Source of the DNA: an uncultured Bacteroidota bacterium
GTDB taxonomy: Bacteria > Bacteroidota > Bacteroidia > Bacteroidales > P3
Direction of reading: 5' to 3'
Assembly (NCBI GenBank): GCA_902793295.1
Contig: CADBDA010000029.1
Span: forward strand, 13,494 to 55,843
Length of the DNA: 42,350 nt
Positions 1-8,089 of the stretch are shown here, one piece after another. The notes below the pieces were generated by a model. The model did not search any database. It saw nothing but the letters and a program-made list of their open reading frames with translations, and was not told where the DNA came from. A program made the position numbers and the translations under genes. The stretch's first letter is position 1; each line of letters begins with the position of its first letter.

Positions 1-1071
1 CATCTCGTCGATGCGGCTGTCATCAATGCCTACTTCGCGCAGGTGCATCGGGATGTTGATGCTCTCGAAGAAGGCGTAAGTGGCGTCGATGGCCTTTTCT
101 GCAATTTCCTGTTTCGGCAACGAAGCGTCGATGCCGAAAACGTTGATGCCGTATTTCACGAAGCGGTCGAGGGTGCGCTCGCTGAGAATATGGCGCATCC
201 AACGAGGGGTGATGATGGCCAGGCCTTCGCCGTGGGTGATGTCGTAGTAGGCGCTCAGGGCGTGTTCGATACCATGGCAGGGCCATCCTGAGCGACTGTT
301 GCCAAGGGCATAGATGCCGTTGCAGCCGAGGGTGCAGGCAAACATCATTTCGGCACGGGCACGGTAGTCTTCAGGGTTCTCCAGGCAAGCCTTCGCATTC
401 ACCATCAGGCTCTTCAAGCCAGCCTCGCAGAAGCCGTCGTTCAGGAGCGTCGAGTCCTTGCAGAAGTACTGTTCAATGATGTGGTTCATGGCATCGGCAC
501 AGCCGGCCGCCGTCTGTTTCTTCGACACGGTGAACGTGTAACGGGGATCAAGGAACGAGCAGACAGGGAAGAGGAGCGGGTCCATATAACCAATCTTGTC
601 ATTGGTCTCTGTGCGCGAGATGACGCCGCCACAGTCGTATTCTGAGCCTGTGGCAGCCAGCGTCAGGATATCCACGATAGGCAGAGCGGCTTTGGCTTTC
701 ACTTTGTATGAAATCAAGTCCCAGGGGTCGCCGTCGTACTTTGCTCCTGCTGCGATGGCCTTCGAGCAGTCGAGCACCGAGCCGCCACCTACCGACAGGA
801 TAACGTCGATGTTGTTCTCCTTACAGAGACGTACACCATCGAGCACGCTGGGGTTGTATTTCGGGTTGGGCTGAATGCCCGAGAGCTCCGTTATCTCGAA
901 GTCTTTCAACAATTCCTTCACACGGTCGTAGAGACCGATTTTCTTGATGCTGCCACCACCGTATGTCAGCAACACACGCTTGCCGATAACCGCCATTACC
1001 TCGGGCAGCTTTTCTACTACGTTCTCGCCAAACACCAGGCGAGTAGGGGTCATGTAATCAAAGTTCTGCAT
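1..1071 (-). CDS. Iron-containing alcohol dehydrogenase (butanol dehydrogenase type), 3' end beyond window
   Basis: The reading frame opens with ATG at 1071 and runs off the left edge without a stop, giving 357 codons (family length is about 385). The N-terminal half carries the NAD(P)-binding GGGS motif (SVGGGSVLDCSKA). The C-terminal half has the metal-binding His pattern in WPCHGIEHALSAYYD followed by THGEGLAI. This matches the YqhD/BdhA-type group III iron alcohol dehydrogenases, which reduce aldehydes to alcohols in the cytoplasm. It lies about 100 bases downstream of the acetyltransferase gene on the same strand, and no TAnnTTTG box is visible between them, so co-transcription is possible. 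The substrate cannot be read from sequence. Confidence 0.93.
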   Translation of the reverse strand, partial: MQNFDYMTPTRLVFGENVVEKLPEVMAVIGKRVLLTYGGGSIKKIGLYDRVKELLKDFEITELSGIQPNPKYNPSVLDGVRLCKENNIDVILSVGGGSVLDCSKAIAAGAKYDGDPWDLISYKVKAKAALPIVDILTLAATGSEYDCGGVISRTETNDKIGYMDPLLFPVCSFLDPRYTFTVSKKQTAAGCADAMNHIIEQYFCKDSTLLNDGFCEAGLKSLMVNAKACLENPEDYRARAEMMFACTLGCNGIYALGNSRSGWPCHGIEHALSAYYDITHGEGLAIITPRWMRHILSERTLDRFVKYGINVFGIDASLPKQEIAEKAIDATYAFFESINIPMHLREVGIDDSRIDEM

Positions 1072-1174
1072 AGTATTTATTCTTTAATTTTTATTTTTCA
1101 ATTTATTATTCCGGCACCCAATAGTGCCATCATTTGTTCCCGTTCGTTTCTGTCAAAACACGTATAATGTCCTC

Positions 1175-1702
1175 CTATTCGATGTTCTTGATAAACTTGG
1201 CGGGATTGCCTCCCACGATGGTGTTCGGTACCACGTCTTTGGTTACCACTGCTCCGGCGGCCACCACTGCGTTGTCACCCACCGTTACGCCCGGCAGGAT
1301 GGTGGCACCAGCACCCACCCAGGCGTTCTTGCCGATATGGACGGGCTTGCAGATGAGCAGCTGGCGATCGTGCAGGTCGTGGTTGTTGGAGATAAGCTGA
1401 GCGTTGGCGGCAATCATAGCGCCGTCGTCGATGGTGATGCCCCCACGCGCCATCATCAGGCAGTTGTTCATAATCATCACTCCCTTGCCAATCTTCACGC
1501 GGTCGAAGCATACGCCCGTCAATCCGGGCATCACCCAGCCGCCCTCGCCAAGCCCCTCGCCGAACAGCTCTTTCACCAGCGCGTTGTACTCGTCGGTATA
1601 GGGCATCGTGTGGTTTAACTTGAATAGCACCTGCGCCTGACGCACGCCCTCGGCATGTTCTTCGGCAGTTGTGAGTCTCGGATCAACGATCGTTTCTTGC
1701 AT
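1175..1702 (-). CDS. Sugar O-acetyltransferase, hexapeptide-repeat (maltose/galactoside acetyltransferase type)
   Basis: A 175-residue protein. The N-terminus resembles the maltose acetyltransferase leader (about residues 10-55). A left-handed beta-helix follows, with clear [LIV]-G-x4 repeats: VKIGKGVMI, ITIDDGAMI, VHIGKNAWVGAGATILPGVTVGDNAVVAAGAVVTKDV. The family's catalytic His is probably the one in SNNHDLHD. Known relatives move acetyl from acetyl-CoA to a sugar hydroxyl. The ATG at 1702 fits the -7 box at 1757-1764. It probably shares a transcript with the downstream alcohol dehydrogenase, although no functional link is obvious. Confidence 0.93.
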   Translation of the reverse strand: MQETIVDPRLTTAEEHAEGVRQAQVLFKLNHTMPYTDEYNALVKELFGEGLGEGGWVMPGLTGVCFDRVKIGKGVMIMNNCLMMARGGITIDDGAMIAANAQLISNNHDLHDRQLLICKPVHIGKNAWVGAGATILPGVTVGDNAVVAAGAVVTKDVVPNTIVGGNPAKFIKNIE

Positions 1703-1756
1703 AATTATCTGTTTTATTGCTTGTTATTCAATTCTTATTCATCTCGTTTGATGCTG

Positions 1757-1764
1757 CAAAATTA
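1757..1764 (-). promoter_or_regulatory. Putative -7 box of the acetyltransferase gene
   Basis: The minus strand reads TAATTTTG here, matching TAnnTTTG, about 55 bases before the start codon. I see no TTTG -33 partner at the usual distance. The 1765-1878 stretch is AT-rich and otherwise featureless. Confidence 0.5.
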
Positions 1765-1878
1765 CAACCATTTTCCCATATCTCTATTTCACAAAAAGCA
1801 CCAATATTTTCACAATAAACACAAAAATGAATTGTAAACACAATAACAAATTTCCACCTTCACGCATGAACTATTTTT

Positions 1879-1909
1879 TTTGCCATTCAAGAAAAAATGT
1901 GTATCTTTG
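1879..1909 (+). promoter_or_regulatory. Promoter of the hipB/hipA-like pair
   Basis: TTTG at 1879-1882 and TATCTTTG at 1902-1909 are separated by 19 bases, a textbook Bacteroidota promoter. The spacer starts CCATTCAA and is nearly identical to that of the fic promoter at 3572. Confidence 0.8.
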
Positions 1910-1976
1910 CATTTTGAAATAATACATACAATATGATGTGTTAAAAGTAAAAATAGCGAGATATACATATTATTTT

Positions 1977-2288
1977 ATGCATAACGAATATACATTTGAC
2001 CCGTATCCATTGCCTGTGACGATGCAGCGGATGGCAGAGAACCTGAAGGCGCGCCGGCTGGAAAAGAAACTCTCCACCAAGAGCCTGTCGGCCATGAGCG
2101 GCGTGCCGGCATCCACCATCCAACGCTTCGAGCTGAAACACTCCATCTCGCTCGAGTCGTATGTCAAGCTGGCCAAAGCACTGGGTTATTCCGAGGAGAT
2201 CATGCAGCTGCTGTCGGAACCCAAGTACGACACCATGGAGGAGCTGCTGGAAATAAATAAAAACAAAACCCGAAAACGTGGAGTATGA
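1977..2288 (+). CDS. HipB-like XRE-family antitoxin / repressor
   Basis: A 103-residue protein with one helix-turn-helix of the XRE/HTH_3 type at about residues 20-70 (LKARRLEKKLSTKSLS, then SGVPASTIQRFE, then LESYVKLAKALG). The family binds operators in its own promoter and neutralises the partner kinase. The frame also opens at a GTG at 1938. I prefer the ATG at 1977 because it gives a normal start and lies downstream of the promoter. The stop overlaps the start of the HipA-like gene (GTATGA), which implies translational coupling. Confidence 0.88.
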   Translation: MHNEYTFDPYPLPVTMQRMAENLKARRLEKKLSTKSLSAMSGVPASTIQRFELKHSISLESYVKLAKALGYSEEIMQLLSEPKYDTMEELLEINKNKTRKRGV

Positions 2289-3367
2289 TTAAGGATGTTT
2301 TGAGCCTCAGCGTGATGTATCACGGTCGCAAGGTGGGGACCTTGTCGATGGGCAACCGCTCATGCTGCCAGTTTGAGTACGACCTTGCGTGGCTGCGCGA
2401 GGGGTTCTCTATCTCACCCCTGCAGCTGCCGTTGAAGCCCGGCCTTTTTTCGGCTCCTTGGCATCCCTTCAACGGCAATTTCGGCATCTTCGAAGACAGC
2501 CTTCCCGGTGGCTATGGCGAATACCTGCTCCGCAAGGTGCTGCGACGAGAAGGCTTCAATTATGGCAGCTTGACACCCGTGCAGCGATTGAGCCTCGTCG
2601 GCCATTCGGGCATGGGGGCCTTGTGCTATGTCCCCGAGAGCAAGTTAGGCGGCACGACAGCGGATTTGTCGCTCGACGAGATGCAGTCTCTTGCCCTCGA
2701 GGTGCTGTCTGAGAGAACCGACGAAGGATCGGAACTGCTGCTTGCCTGCAGCGGTAACTCGGGCGGCGTGCGCCCCAAATGCCTCTACAGCGATGCCGAC
2801 GGCCATTGGCTCGTGAAGTTCCGCCACACCTTCGACCCTACGGACATCGGGCAGCAGGAATACCACTACAACGAGGTGGCACGGAGGGCCGGCATCGTCG
2901 TGCCCGAATTCCGACTGATGGAGGGCAAGTATTTCGGCTCGCGGCGTTTCGACATCGACGAGCAGGGCAACCGCCTCCACATGGCCACGGCGAGCGGCCT
3001 GCTCAACGAACCCCTCACGCCGCCCAAGATGGACTACCACAGCCTTCTGCAGCTGACGGGATACCTCACCCAGTCGCCCGAGGCCGTAGAGCAGCAGTTC
3101 CGTCGGATGGTCTTCAACCACTATGCCCGCAACTACGACGACCACGCCCGCAACTTCAGTTTTCTCTGCCGTGATGGGCGCTGGGAACTTGCCCCCGCCT
3201 ACGACCTCACCAACGACCAGACCCTCGGCGAGCACGCCACCACCATCAACTTCCGCGGTCTCCCCACCGACGAAGACCTCGTCGCCGTCGGCACCAACAC
3301 CAAGATGTCCCGCCAGCGCTGCCTCCAAATCATCGACGAAGTAAAGACCGCCACCAAAGAATTATAG
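2285..3367 (+). CDS. hipA: HipA-like serine/threonine kinase toxin
   Basis: A 360-residue protein, shorter than E. coli HipA (440), but with both parts visible. The N-terminal coupling subdomain spans about residues 5-110 (YHGRKVGTL, then FGIFEDSLPGGYGEYLL). The kinase part includes the Ser/Gly loop SGNSGGVRPK, the VKF lysine, the catalytic NYDDHARN (about residues 283-290) and the metal-binding AYDLT (Asp near 307). HipA kinases phosphorylate a translation target such as glutamyl-tRNA synthetase and cause growth arrest or persistence. All catalytic residues look intact. The compact length is common in Bacteroidota relatives. It overlaps the HipB-like gene by four bases. Confidence 0.92.
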   Translation: MIKDVLSLSVMYHGRKVGTLSMGNRSCCQFEYDLAWLREGFSISPLQLPLKPGLFSAPWHPFNGNFGIFEDSLPGGYGEYLLRKVLRREGFNYGSLTPVQRLSLVGHSGMGALCYVPESKLGGTTADLSLDEMQSLALEVLSERTDEGSELLLACSGNSGGVRPKCLYSDADGHWLVKFRHTFDPTDIGQQEYHYNEVARRAGIVVPEFRLMEGKYFGSRRFDIDEQGNRLHMATASGLLNEPLTPPKMDYHSLLQLTGYLTQSPEAVEQQFRRMVFNHYARNYDDHARNFSFLCRDGRWELAPAYDLTNDQTLGEHATTINFRGLPTDEDLVAVGTNTKMSRQRCLQIIDEVKTATKEL

Positions 3368-3463
3368 TACCATCCAGCACACTAACACGTTCTGCCTGCT
3401 CGCAGGCCTTGTGGTATGCCTGCGACCCCTGAAAGGGTGATGAACACCTTGGAAATAAAACAG

Positions 3464-3526
3464 AATGCAGTGAATAGCACCGCTGAATAAATCTAATGCA
3501 GCGAGTCAGCACCGCTGAATTAAATC
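3464..3526 (+). repeat. Two imperfect ~31-bp direct repeats in the hipA-fic gap
   Basis: Copies at 3464-3493 and 3495-3526 share AATGCAG, then GCACCGCTGAAT, then AAATC. The tail of the second copy, through CTGGCGA at 3537, resembles a third copy at 15421-15448. The rest of the 3368-3571 gap holds a weak GCCTG/CAGGC hairpin (3394-3407) and no gene. Confidence 0.6.
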
Positions 3527-3571
3527 AAATCTGGCGAAAAACGCATAAACGCACTAACGCATTAATTAGAT

Positions 3572-3602
3572 TTTGCCATTCAACAAAAAATGCGTATCTT
3601 TG
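3572..3602 (+). promoter_or_regulatory. Promoter of the Fic gene
   Basis: TTTG at 3572-3575 and TATCTTTG at 3595-3602 with 19-base spacing. The whole block differs from the hipBA promoter at only a few positions. It gives an unusually long leader of about 160 bases. Confidence 0.78.
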
Positions 3603-3666
3603 CAGTCGATAAATCTACAGAATATCACGAAGTAATCAACGAAGAAACAGCGATATCTGCCCCAAA

Positions 3667-3697
3667 GGTGGTACAGCCACCACTTAAATAGGTGGTG
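3667..3697 (+). promoter_or_regulatory. Possible alternating hairpins in the fic leader
   Basis: GGTGG (3667-3671) can pair with CCACC (3677-3681), while CACCAC (3678-3683) can instead pair with GTGGTG (3692-3697). The two stems exclude each other. Stems are short, and there is no U-run terminator, so function is uncertain. Confidence 0.3.
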
Positions 3698-3766
3698 CGG
3701 ACAATAAAAACAAAGGAAATGCGTTAGTATGGTGGTATAAACCCCATATAATATAGTGGTACGCTT

Positions 3767-4840
3767 ATGAAGATAGAAGAAATATACAACGAGTGGAAGG
3801 CCCTTTTCCCGCTGTCGGAGAAGCATGTGGAGCTGTTGCGTAACAAGTTCACGACCGAGTACAACTACAACAGCAACCACATCGAGGGCAACACGCTGAC
3901 CTATGGGCAGACGGAGTTGCTCCTGCTGTTTGGCAAGGTGAGCGGCGAAGGAGACCTGAAAGACTTTGTTGACATGAAAGCCAGTCAGGTGGGCGTTGAG
4001 ATGGTGATGGAAGCCGTGCACGACAAAGGCATACCGCTGACGCAGAACTTCATCCGCCAGCTGCACAAGGTGCTTCTGCGTGAGGACTACACCGTCTATC
4101 GCGACCTTCCTGGAGGTGGACAGACAAGCTACACCGTCCATGCCGGACAGTATAAGACGCGCCCCAACAGCGTCATTACCCGATATGGCGACCGCTTCGA
4201 ATATGCGTCACCCGAAGAAACGGCCTCGCTGATGAGCGACCTTGTGGATTGGTACAACACTGCCGAGCAGGAGGGCAAGCTGTCGCCTGTGGAGCTGGCT
4301 GCTTTGTTCCATTACCGCTACATCCGCATCCACCCCTTCGAAGACGGCAACGGACGCATCGCCCGCCTGATGGTGAACTACATCATGGCCCGTCACGGGT
4401 GGCCCATGATTGTCATCCGCAACCGCAAGAAGGCAGAATATCTTGAGGCCCTGCATCGTGCTGACCAGAAAATCGGCAAAGTGCCCTCCGACGGTGCTCA
4501 CGCCACCATAGGCAAGATTGCTTCCTTCCTCGCCTTCTTCCGCAAGACAGTGTGCGAGGAGATGCAATGCGAGATAGACATCGTGAGGAATGCCGACAAG
4601 GACACCTGGTGGTACGACGGTCAGCGAATCAACTTCAGGAGCGGGAACGGCAGTCGCCTGCTTGCGCTCCTGCGCGACAAGCCCTTTGTCACCTTCTCCG
4701 AGATGGCGGACTATCTGTCGGTCAACCGTTCTGCTGTACAGAAGCAGATAGAGAGCTTCCGCAAGAAAGGCTATCTCGACCGCCGCGACGACGGCAGTTG
4801 GCATGTTTTGGCTTTAAACTCAAACATCAAAAAAGCGTAG
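3767..4840 (+). CDS. Fic family AMP-transferase-like protein with C-terminal winged helix
   Basis: A 357-residue protein. The Fic motif HPFEDGNGRIAR starts at about residue 189 and has the catalytic His and all loop residues. The N-terminus has a class II inhibitory motif, S-NHI-EG (Ser36, Glu40), in YNSNHIEGNTL, whose Glu normally blocks productive ATP binding. The C-terminal 70 residues (about 285-357: FVTFSEMADYLSVNRSAVQK) look like a winged helix. Family members transfer AMP, or another nucleotide group, to protein hydroxyls. It sits between a HipA-type toxin gene and the restriction-modification locus, so a toxin or defence role is plausible; the target is unknown. Confidence 0.92.
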   Translation: MKIEEIYNEWKALFPLSEKHVELLRNKFTTEYNYNSNHIEGNTLTYGQTELLLLFGKVSGEGDLKDFVDMKASQVGVEMVMEAVHDKGIPLTQNFIRQLHKVLLREDYTVYRDLPGGGQTSYTVHAGQYKTRPNSVITRYGDRFEYASPEETASLMSDLVDWYNTAEQEGKLSPVELAALFHYRYIRIHPFEDGNGRIARLMVNYIMARHGWPMIVIRNRKKAEYLEALHRADQKIGKVPSDGAHATIGKIASFLAFFRKTVCEEMQCEIDIVRNADKDTWWYDGQRINFRSGNGSRLLALLRDKPFVTFSEMADYLSVNRSAVQKQIESFRKKGYLDRRDDGSWHVLALNSNIKKA

Positions 4841-4857
4841 ACATCGCTCAACTTTCG

Positions 4858-4865
4858 TATCTTTG
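4858..4865 (+). promoter_or_regulatory. -7 box of the restriction-modification locus
   Basis: TATCTTTG, 22 bases before the ATG at 4888. No clear TTTG -33 element is visible at 19-21 bases upstream. Confidence 0.6.
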
Positions 4866-4887
4866 TAAATTGAAAATAATATAGAAT

Positions 4888-6921
4888 ATGGCAACCAAAT
4901 CCGTCGAACCGCAAATTGCCGACCTCGCTAATGGTTGGTTAAAGCAATATAAGCTAGACTATCGTCTGGAGCAGCAACCGCTTAATTCCAGTATTGACAA
5001 TGCCCTCAACGAATACGCATCCAAACAAGGAGGCACAGGAGGCAACCGTCCCGACTGCAAATTGCTTATCCCAGACGAATACGGTAATCGCTGGCCAATA
5101 CTTATTGAATACAAAGGTTATAAAGACAAATTAGTCAAATTAGACGAAGATGGTCATGTGGCGAATCGCAATGCCAAAGGTCAACCAGATTACAAGACCA
5201 TCAATTCTTATGCTGTAAATGGGGCTGTTCATTATGCCAATGCTCTGCTGCACTACACTTCCTATACAGACATAATTGCCATCGGCATGACTGGCCATAT
5301 TGATGCTTCAGGCCAACTGTGTCACGAAATTGGCGTTTATTATGTGTCAAAAAGCAACTTTGGTACCGGCCAAAGCGTAGGCAATTACACCGACCTTTCA
5401 TTTCTTGCACCGAAACACTTCAATGCTTTTATCGAAAGGGCAAAAGAGCTAAGCCTTACTACTGAAGAAATTGAAAGCATTAAACAGCGGAGAGAACAAG
5501 AAATCAACATCAGTCTTGTCCGTCTTAACAATGATATTTACCAAAACGAAAAAGGTCTCTCGGAAAACGACCGTGTATACCTTGTCGCTGCATCCATCAT
5601 GGCTACGCTCGGCGTCCCTAACAAAGTGCGTCCTTTGGAAAAAAGCGAATTGCTCAGTTCCGAAGAAGAAAATAATCGAGATGGCGACATCATCGTACGC
5701 AAGATAAAAGCTTTTCTTAAAGAGAAACACCTTCCAGCAGACAAACGAGATCTTATTGTTAGAACATTAGAGAATACCCTTACTACTGATAATATCAACC
5801 GCCCAGTTGATGGCGAAAGCCAACTTCGACGTGTTTTTGTCAAAATTGTAGATGACCTTGGTATTTATTACAAGATAGGACTCACTACCGACTTCACTGG
5901 TCAGTTGTTCAATGAAATGTACAACTGGCTCGGATTCACACAAGACCGACTTAACGATGTTGTGCTTACTCCTTCCTATGTGGCGACATTGCTTGTGCGA
6001 CTGGCACGGGTGAATATGGATAGTTATGTGTGGGATTTCGCCACAGGTAGCGCAGGCCTCCTTGTCGCCGCTATGAACGAGATGCTTGCTGACGCCAAGC
6101 GAAAGATACATTCACCCGAAGCATTGGCTATAAAGGAAAACGATATCAAAGCAACTCAGATTCTTGGTATAGAAATCCTACCAAGCATCTATATGTTGGC
6201 AATTCTCAACATGATATTGATGGGCGATGGTAGTTCTAATATTCTCAACAAGGATTCCCTGATAGATTTTGACGGCAATTACGGTTTCGTCTGCAAAGGG
6301 CAACCGTTCCCCGCAGACGCTTTTGTTCTTAATCCTCCTTATTCTGCGGCTGGCAATGGAATGGTCTTTGTAGAAAAAGCTCTATCTATGATGGATCATG
6401 GTTATGCAGCCATTATCATACAAAATAGTGCCGGCATTGGCAAAGCCGTCGAATACAATAAACGCATACTAACACATTCCACATTGCTCGCCAGTATCAA
6501 GATGCCATTAGACCTCTTTCTCGGCAAAAGCAGTGTACAAACAAACATTTATGTATTCCGAGTTGGTGAGGCTCACCAAAAGGATGATATTGTACGATTC
6601 ATTGACTTTAGCAATGACGGGTACACTCGTACCAACCGCAAAAAAGCCAGCATCAATCTACGGGATACCGACCATGCGAGAGAACGTTATGCTGAACTGG
6701 TAGATCTTGTTCGCTTCGGAAAAGACAAGTTACATTTCTTCACTGAAAAGGATTATTTTGAAGGACACATAGACCCCTTGAACGGAGCTGATTGGAATCA
6801 GATAGCCCCAGTTGACACACGTCCTACTCTGGTTGACCTCAAACGCACAGTGGCAGACTATCTGGCTTGGGAAGTGTCAAACATCCTTAAACAGAATACG
6901 GAGGACGGATTGGGAAAATAG
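4888..6921 (+). CDS. BcgI-like type IIB/IIG restriction-modification subunit (nuclease plus N6-adenine methyltransferase)
   Basis: A 677-residue protein. The N-terminal nuclease-like module has Asp56 in NRPDCKLL and a Glu74-x-Lys76 in ILIEYKGYKDK, fitting a PD-(D/E)xK site. A helical region follows, then the methyltransferase with the SAM-binding loop DFATGSAGLL (from about residue 383) and catalytic NPPY (about 482). Size and order resemble BcgI subunit A, which both cuts and methylates and needs a separate specificity subunit. The stop at 6919-6921 follows the slippery run GGGAAAA, and the specificity protein continues in the -1 frame. The gene is more AT-rich than the genes at either end of the window. 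The exact subtype is inferred from architecture. Confidence 0.88.
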   Translation: MATKSVEPQIADLANGWLKQYKLDYRLEQQPLNSSIDNALNEYASKQGGTGGNRPDCKLLIPDEYGNRWPILIEYKGYKDKLVKLDEDGHVANRNAKGQPDYKTINSYAVNGAVHYANALLHYTSYTDIIAIGMTGHIDASGQLCHEIGVYYVSKSNFGTGQSVGNYTDLSFLAPKHFNAFIERAKELSLTTEEIESIKQRREQEINISLVRLNNDIYQNEKGLSENDRVYLVAASIMATLGVPNKVRPLEKSELLSSEEENNRDGDIIVRKIKAFLKEKHLPADKRDLIVRTLENTLTTDNINRPVDGESQLRRVFVKIVDDLGIYYKIGLTTDFTGQLFNEMYNWLGFTQDRLNDVVLTPSYVATLLVRLARVNMDSYVWDFATGSAGLLVAAMNEMLADAKRKIHSPEALAIKENDIKATQILGIEILPSIYMLAILNMILMGDGSSNILNKDSLIDFDGNYGFVCKGQPFPADAFVLNPPYSAAGNGMVFVEKALSMMDHGYAAIIIQNSAGIGKAVEYNKRILTHSTLLASIKMPLDLFLGKSSVQTNIYVFRVGEAHQKDDIVRFIDFSNDGYTRTNRKKASINLRDTDHARERYAELVDLVRFGKDKLHFFTEKDYFEGHIDPLNGADWNQIAPVDTRPTLVDLKRTVADYLAWEVSNILKQNTEDGLGK

Positions 6922-6962
6922 ATGCTCCACTTGGCGAACGTCTATCTACCGTCAAGTGGGGC
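6912..6962 (+). promoter_or_regulatory. Candidate programmed -1 ribosomal frameshift site
   Basis: The heptamer GGGAAAA (6912-6918) is read G GGA AAA in the upstream frame, matching X XXY YYZ. A five-base spacer (6919-6923, containing the stop) follows. Then comes a 13-bp stem: 6924-6936 (GCTCCACTTGGCG) pairs with 6950-6962 (CGTCAAGTGGGGC), with two G-U pairs and a 13-base loop. A -1 slip reads straight into the specificity domain. Heptamer, spacer and stem all fit known -1 frameshift signals. Confidence 0.68.
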
Positions 6963-8030
6963 GATTATAAGATTACTGACATTTTTGAGGTAAAAAACAC
7001 TCACAATATTCTATCCGACAATATTGTTCCTGGTAGTGGCTCTATTCCATATTTGTGTGCTAGTTTTGAAAATAATGGAGTATCTTCGCATATATCTTTT
7101 GATGAAAAGTTAATAGAAGAAGGAAATTGCATATTTATTGGAGGGAAGACATTCGTTGTCACATACCAAGAAATAGATTTCTTTTCAAATGACAGTCACA
7201 ATTTGGCTCTTTATCTAAAGGACACCTCTAAGCGGACAAAGCCAATCCAATTATTCATTGCCGCATGTATATCCAAAAGTCTAGGGCATAAGTATTCTTG
7301 GGGAAACAGTATAAGTCATAAGAAAATTGAAAACGACTATGTAACCCTGCCAAGGAACAAGAAAGGTGTAATTGATTTTGCCTTTATGGAAGACTTTGTG
7401 CGCGAACTCGAAGAGTCGCGCTTGCGCGAACTCGAAGCATACTTGCTCGCTGCAAATCTGACGGACTATACTTTAACCGCCAAAGAACAGTCCTCTCTTG
7501 ATAAATTCGCACATCTTCATTGGCAAAAGTTTAATGTGCATGATCTTTTCGGAGAATCAACACGCGGAAAACGTTTGAAAGGAGATGACAGAATACCAGG
7601 CAATCTTCCTTTTGTCACTGCCGGTGAGGCCGACACGGGTATATCTGCTTTTATCAGCAATAAGGTTGATGTGTTCTCGCACAACACAACTACCATTGAT
7701 ATGTTCGGTTCTGCCAAATACCGCAATTACGAATACGGTGCCGATGACCATGTAGCTGTAGTTCATACCGAGAAATTACCTAAGCATGCCGCCATCTTTG
7801 TAACCGCCGCTTGCCATAAAGCTGCCCATACGGGCAAATTCAATTATGGTCATAACTTTTACGCATCAGATGCCGACGAACTAGACATTATGCTCCCCGC
7901 CAAAAACGGACACCCCGACATAAAAACAATGGAAACCCTCATTAGTGCAGCACATAAATTGGTCATCAAAGACGTTGTCCTCTATGCCGACCGCCGCATT
8001 GCCGCCACAAAACGAGTTATTAATATTTAA
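6918..8030 (+). CDS. Restriction-modification specificity (S) domain, probably made as a frameshift fusion
   Basis: Read in the -1 frame relative to the upstream gene, this adds 370 residues with two target-recognition domains. The first starts WGDYKITDIFEVK and the second WQKFNVHDLFGES. They are joined by a helical spacer (FMEDFVRELEESRLRELEAYL), as in BcgI subunit B and type I HsdS. The frame is open from 6891 but has no ATG, GTG or TTG before a TTG at 7053, which would delete the start of the first recognition domain. The start given is the first codon after the proposed slip. The fused product would be about 1047 residues, like AloI-type single-chain enzymes. Alternatives are an unusual ATT or ATA start, or a real or sequencing frameshift. 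Confidence 0.8.
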   Translation: MDAPLGERLSTVKWGDYKITDIFEVKNTHNILSDNIVPGSGSIPYLCASFENNGVSSHISFDEKLIEEGNCIFIGGKTFVVTYQEIDFFSNDSHNLALYLKDTSKRTKPIQLFIAACISKSLGHKYSWGNSISHKKIENDYVTLPRNKKGVIDFAFMEDFVRELEESRLRELEAYLLAANLTDYTLTAKEQSSLDKFAHLHWQKFNVHDLFGESTRGKRLKGDDRIPGNLPFVTAGEADTGISAFISNKVDVFSHNTTTIDMFGSAKYRNYEYGADDHVAVVHTEKLPKHAAIFVTAACHKAAHTGKFNYGHNFYASDADELDIMLPAKNGHPDIKTMETLISAAHKLVIKDVVLYADRRIAATKRVINI

Positions 8031-8089
8031 TCTCCTTTGCATTATAATCTTATTGAAAATAATTATTCTTTATTCTAAATATATTAATT

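Noticed and set aside
2645..3328. Minus-strand frame of 227 codons
   Set aside because: Antisense shadow of the HipA-like gene, Val- and Gly-rich with no domain.
6922..6990. ATG directly after the methylase stop as start of the specificity gene
   Set aside because: It is in the upstream (0) frame and stops after about 22 codons; it does not lead into the recognition domains.
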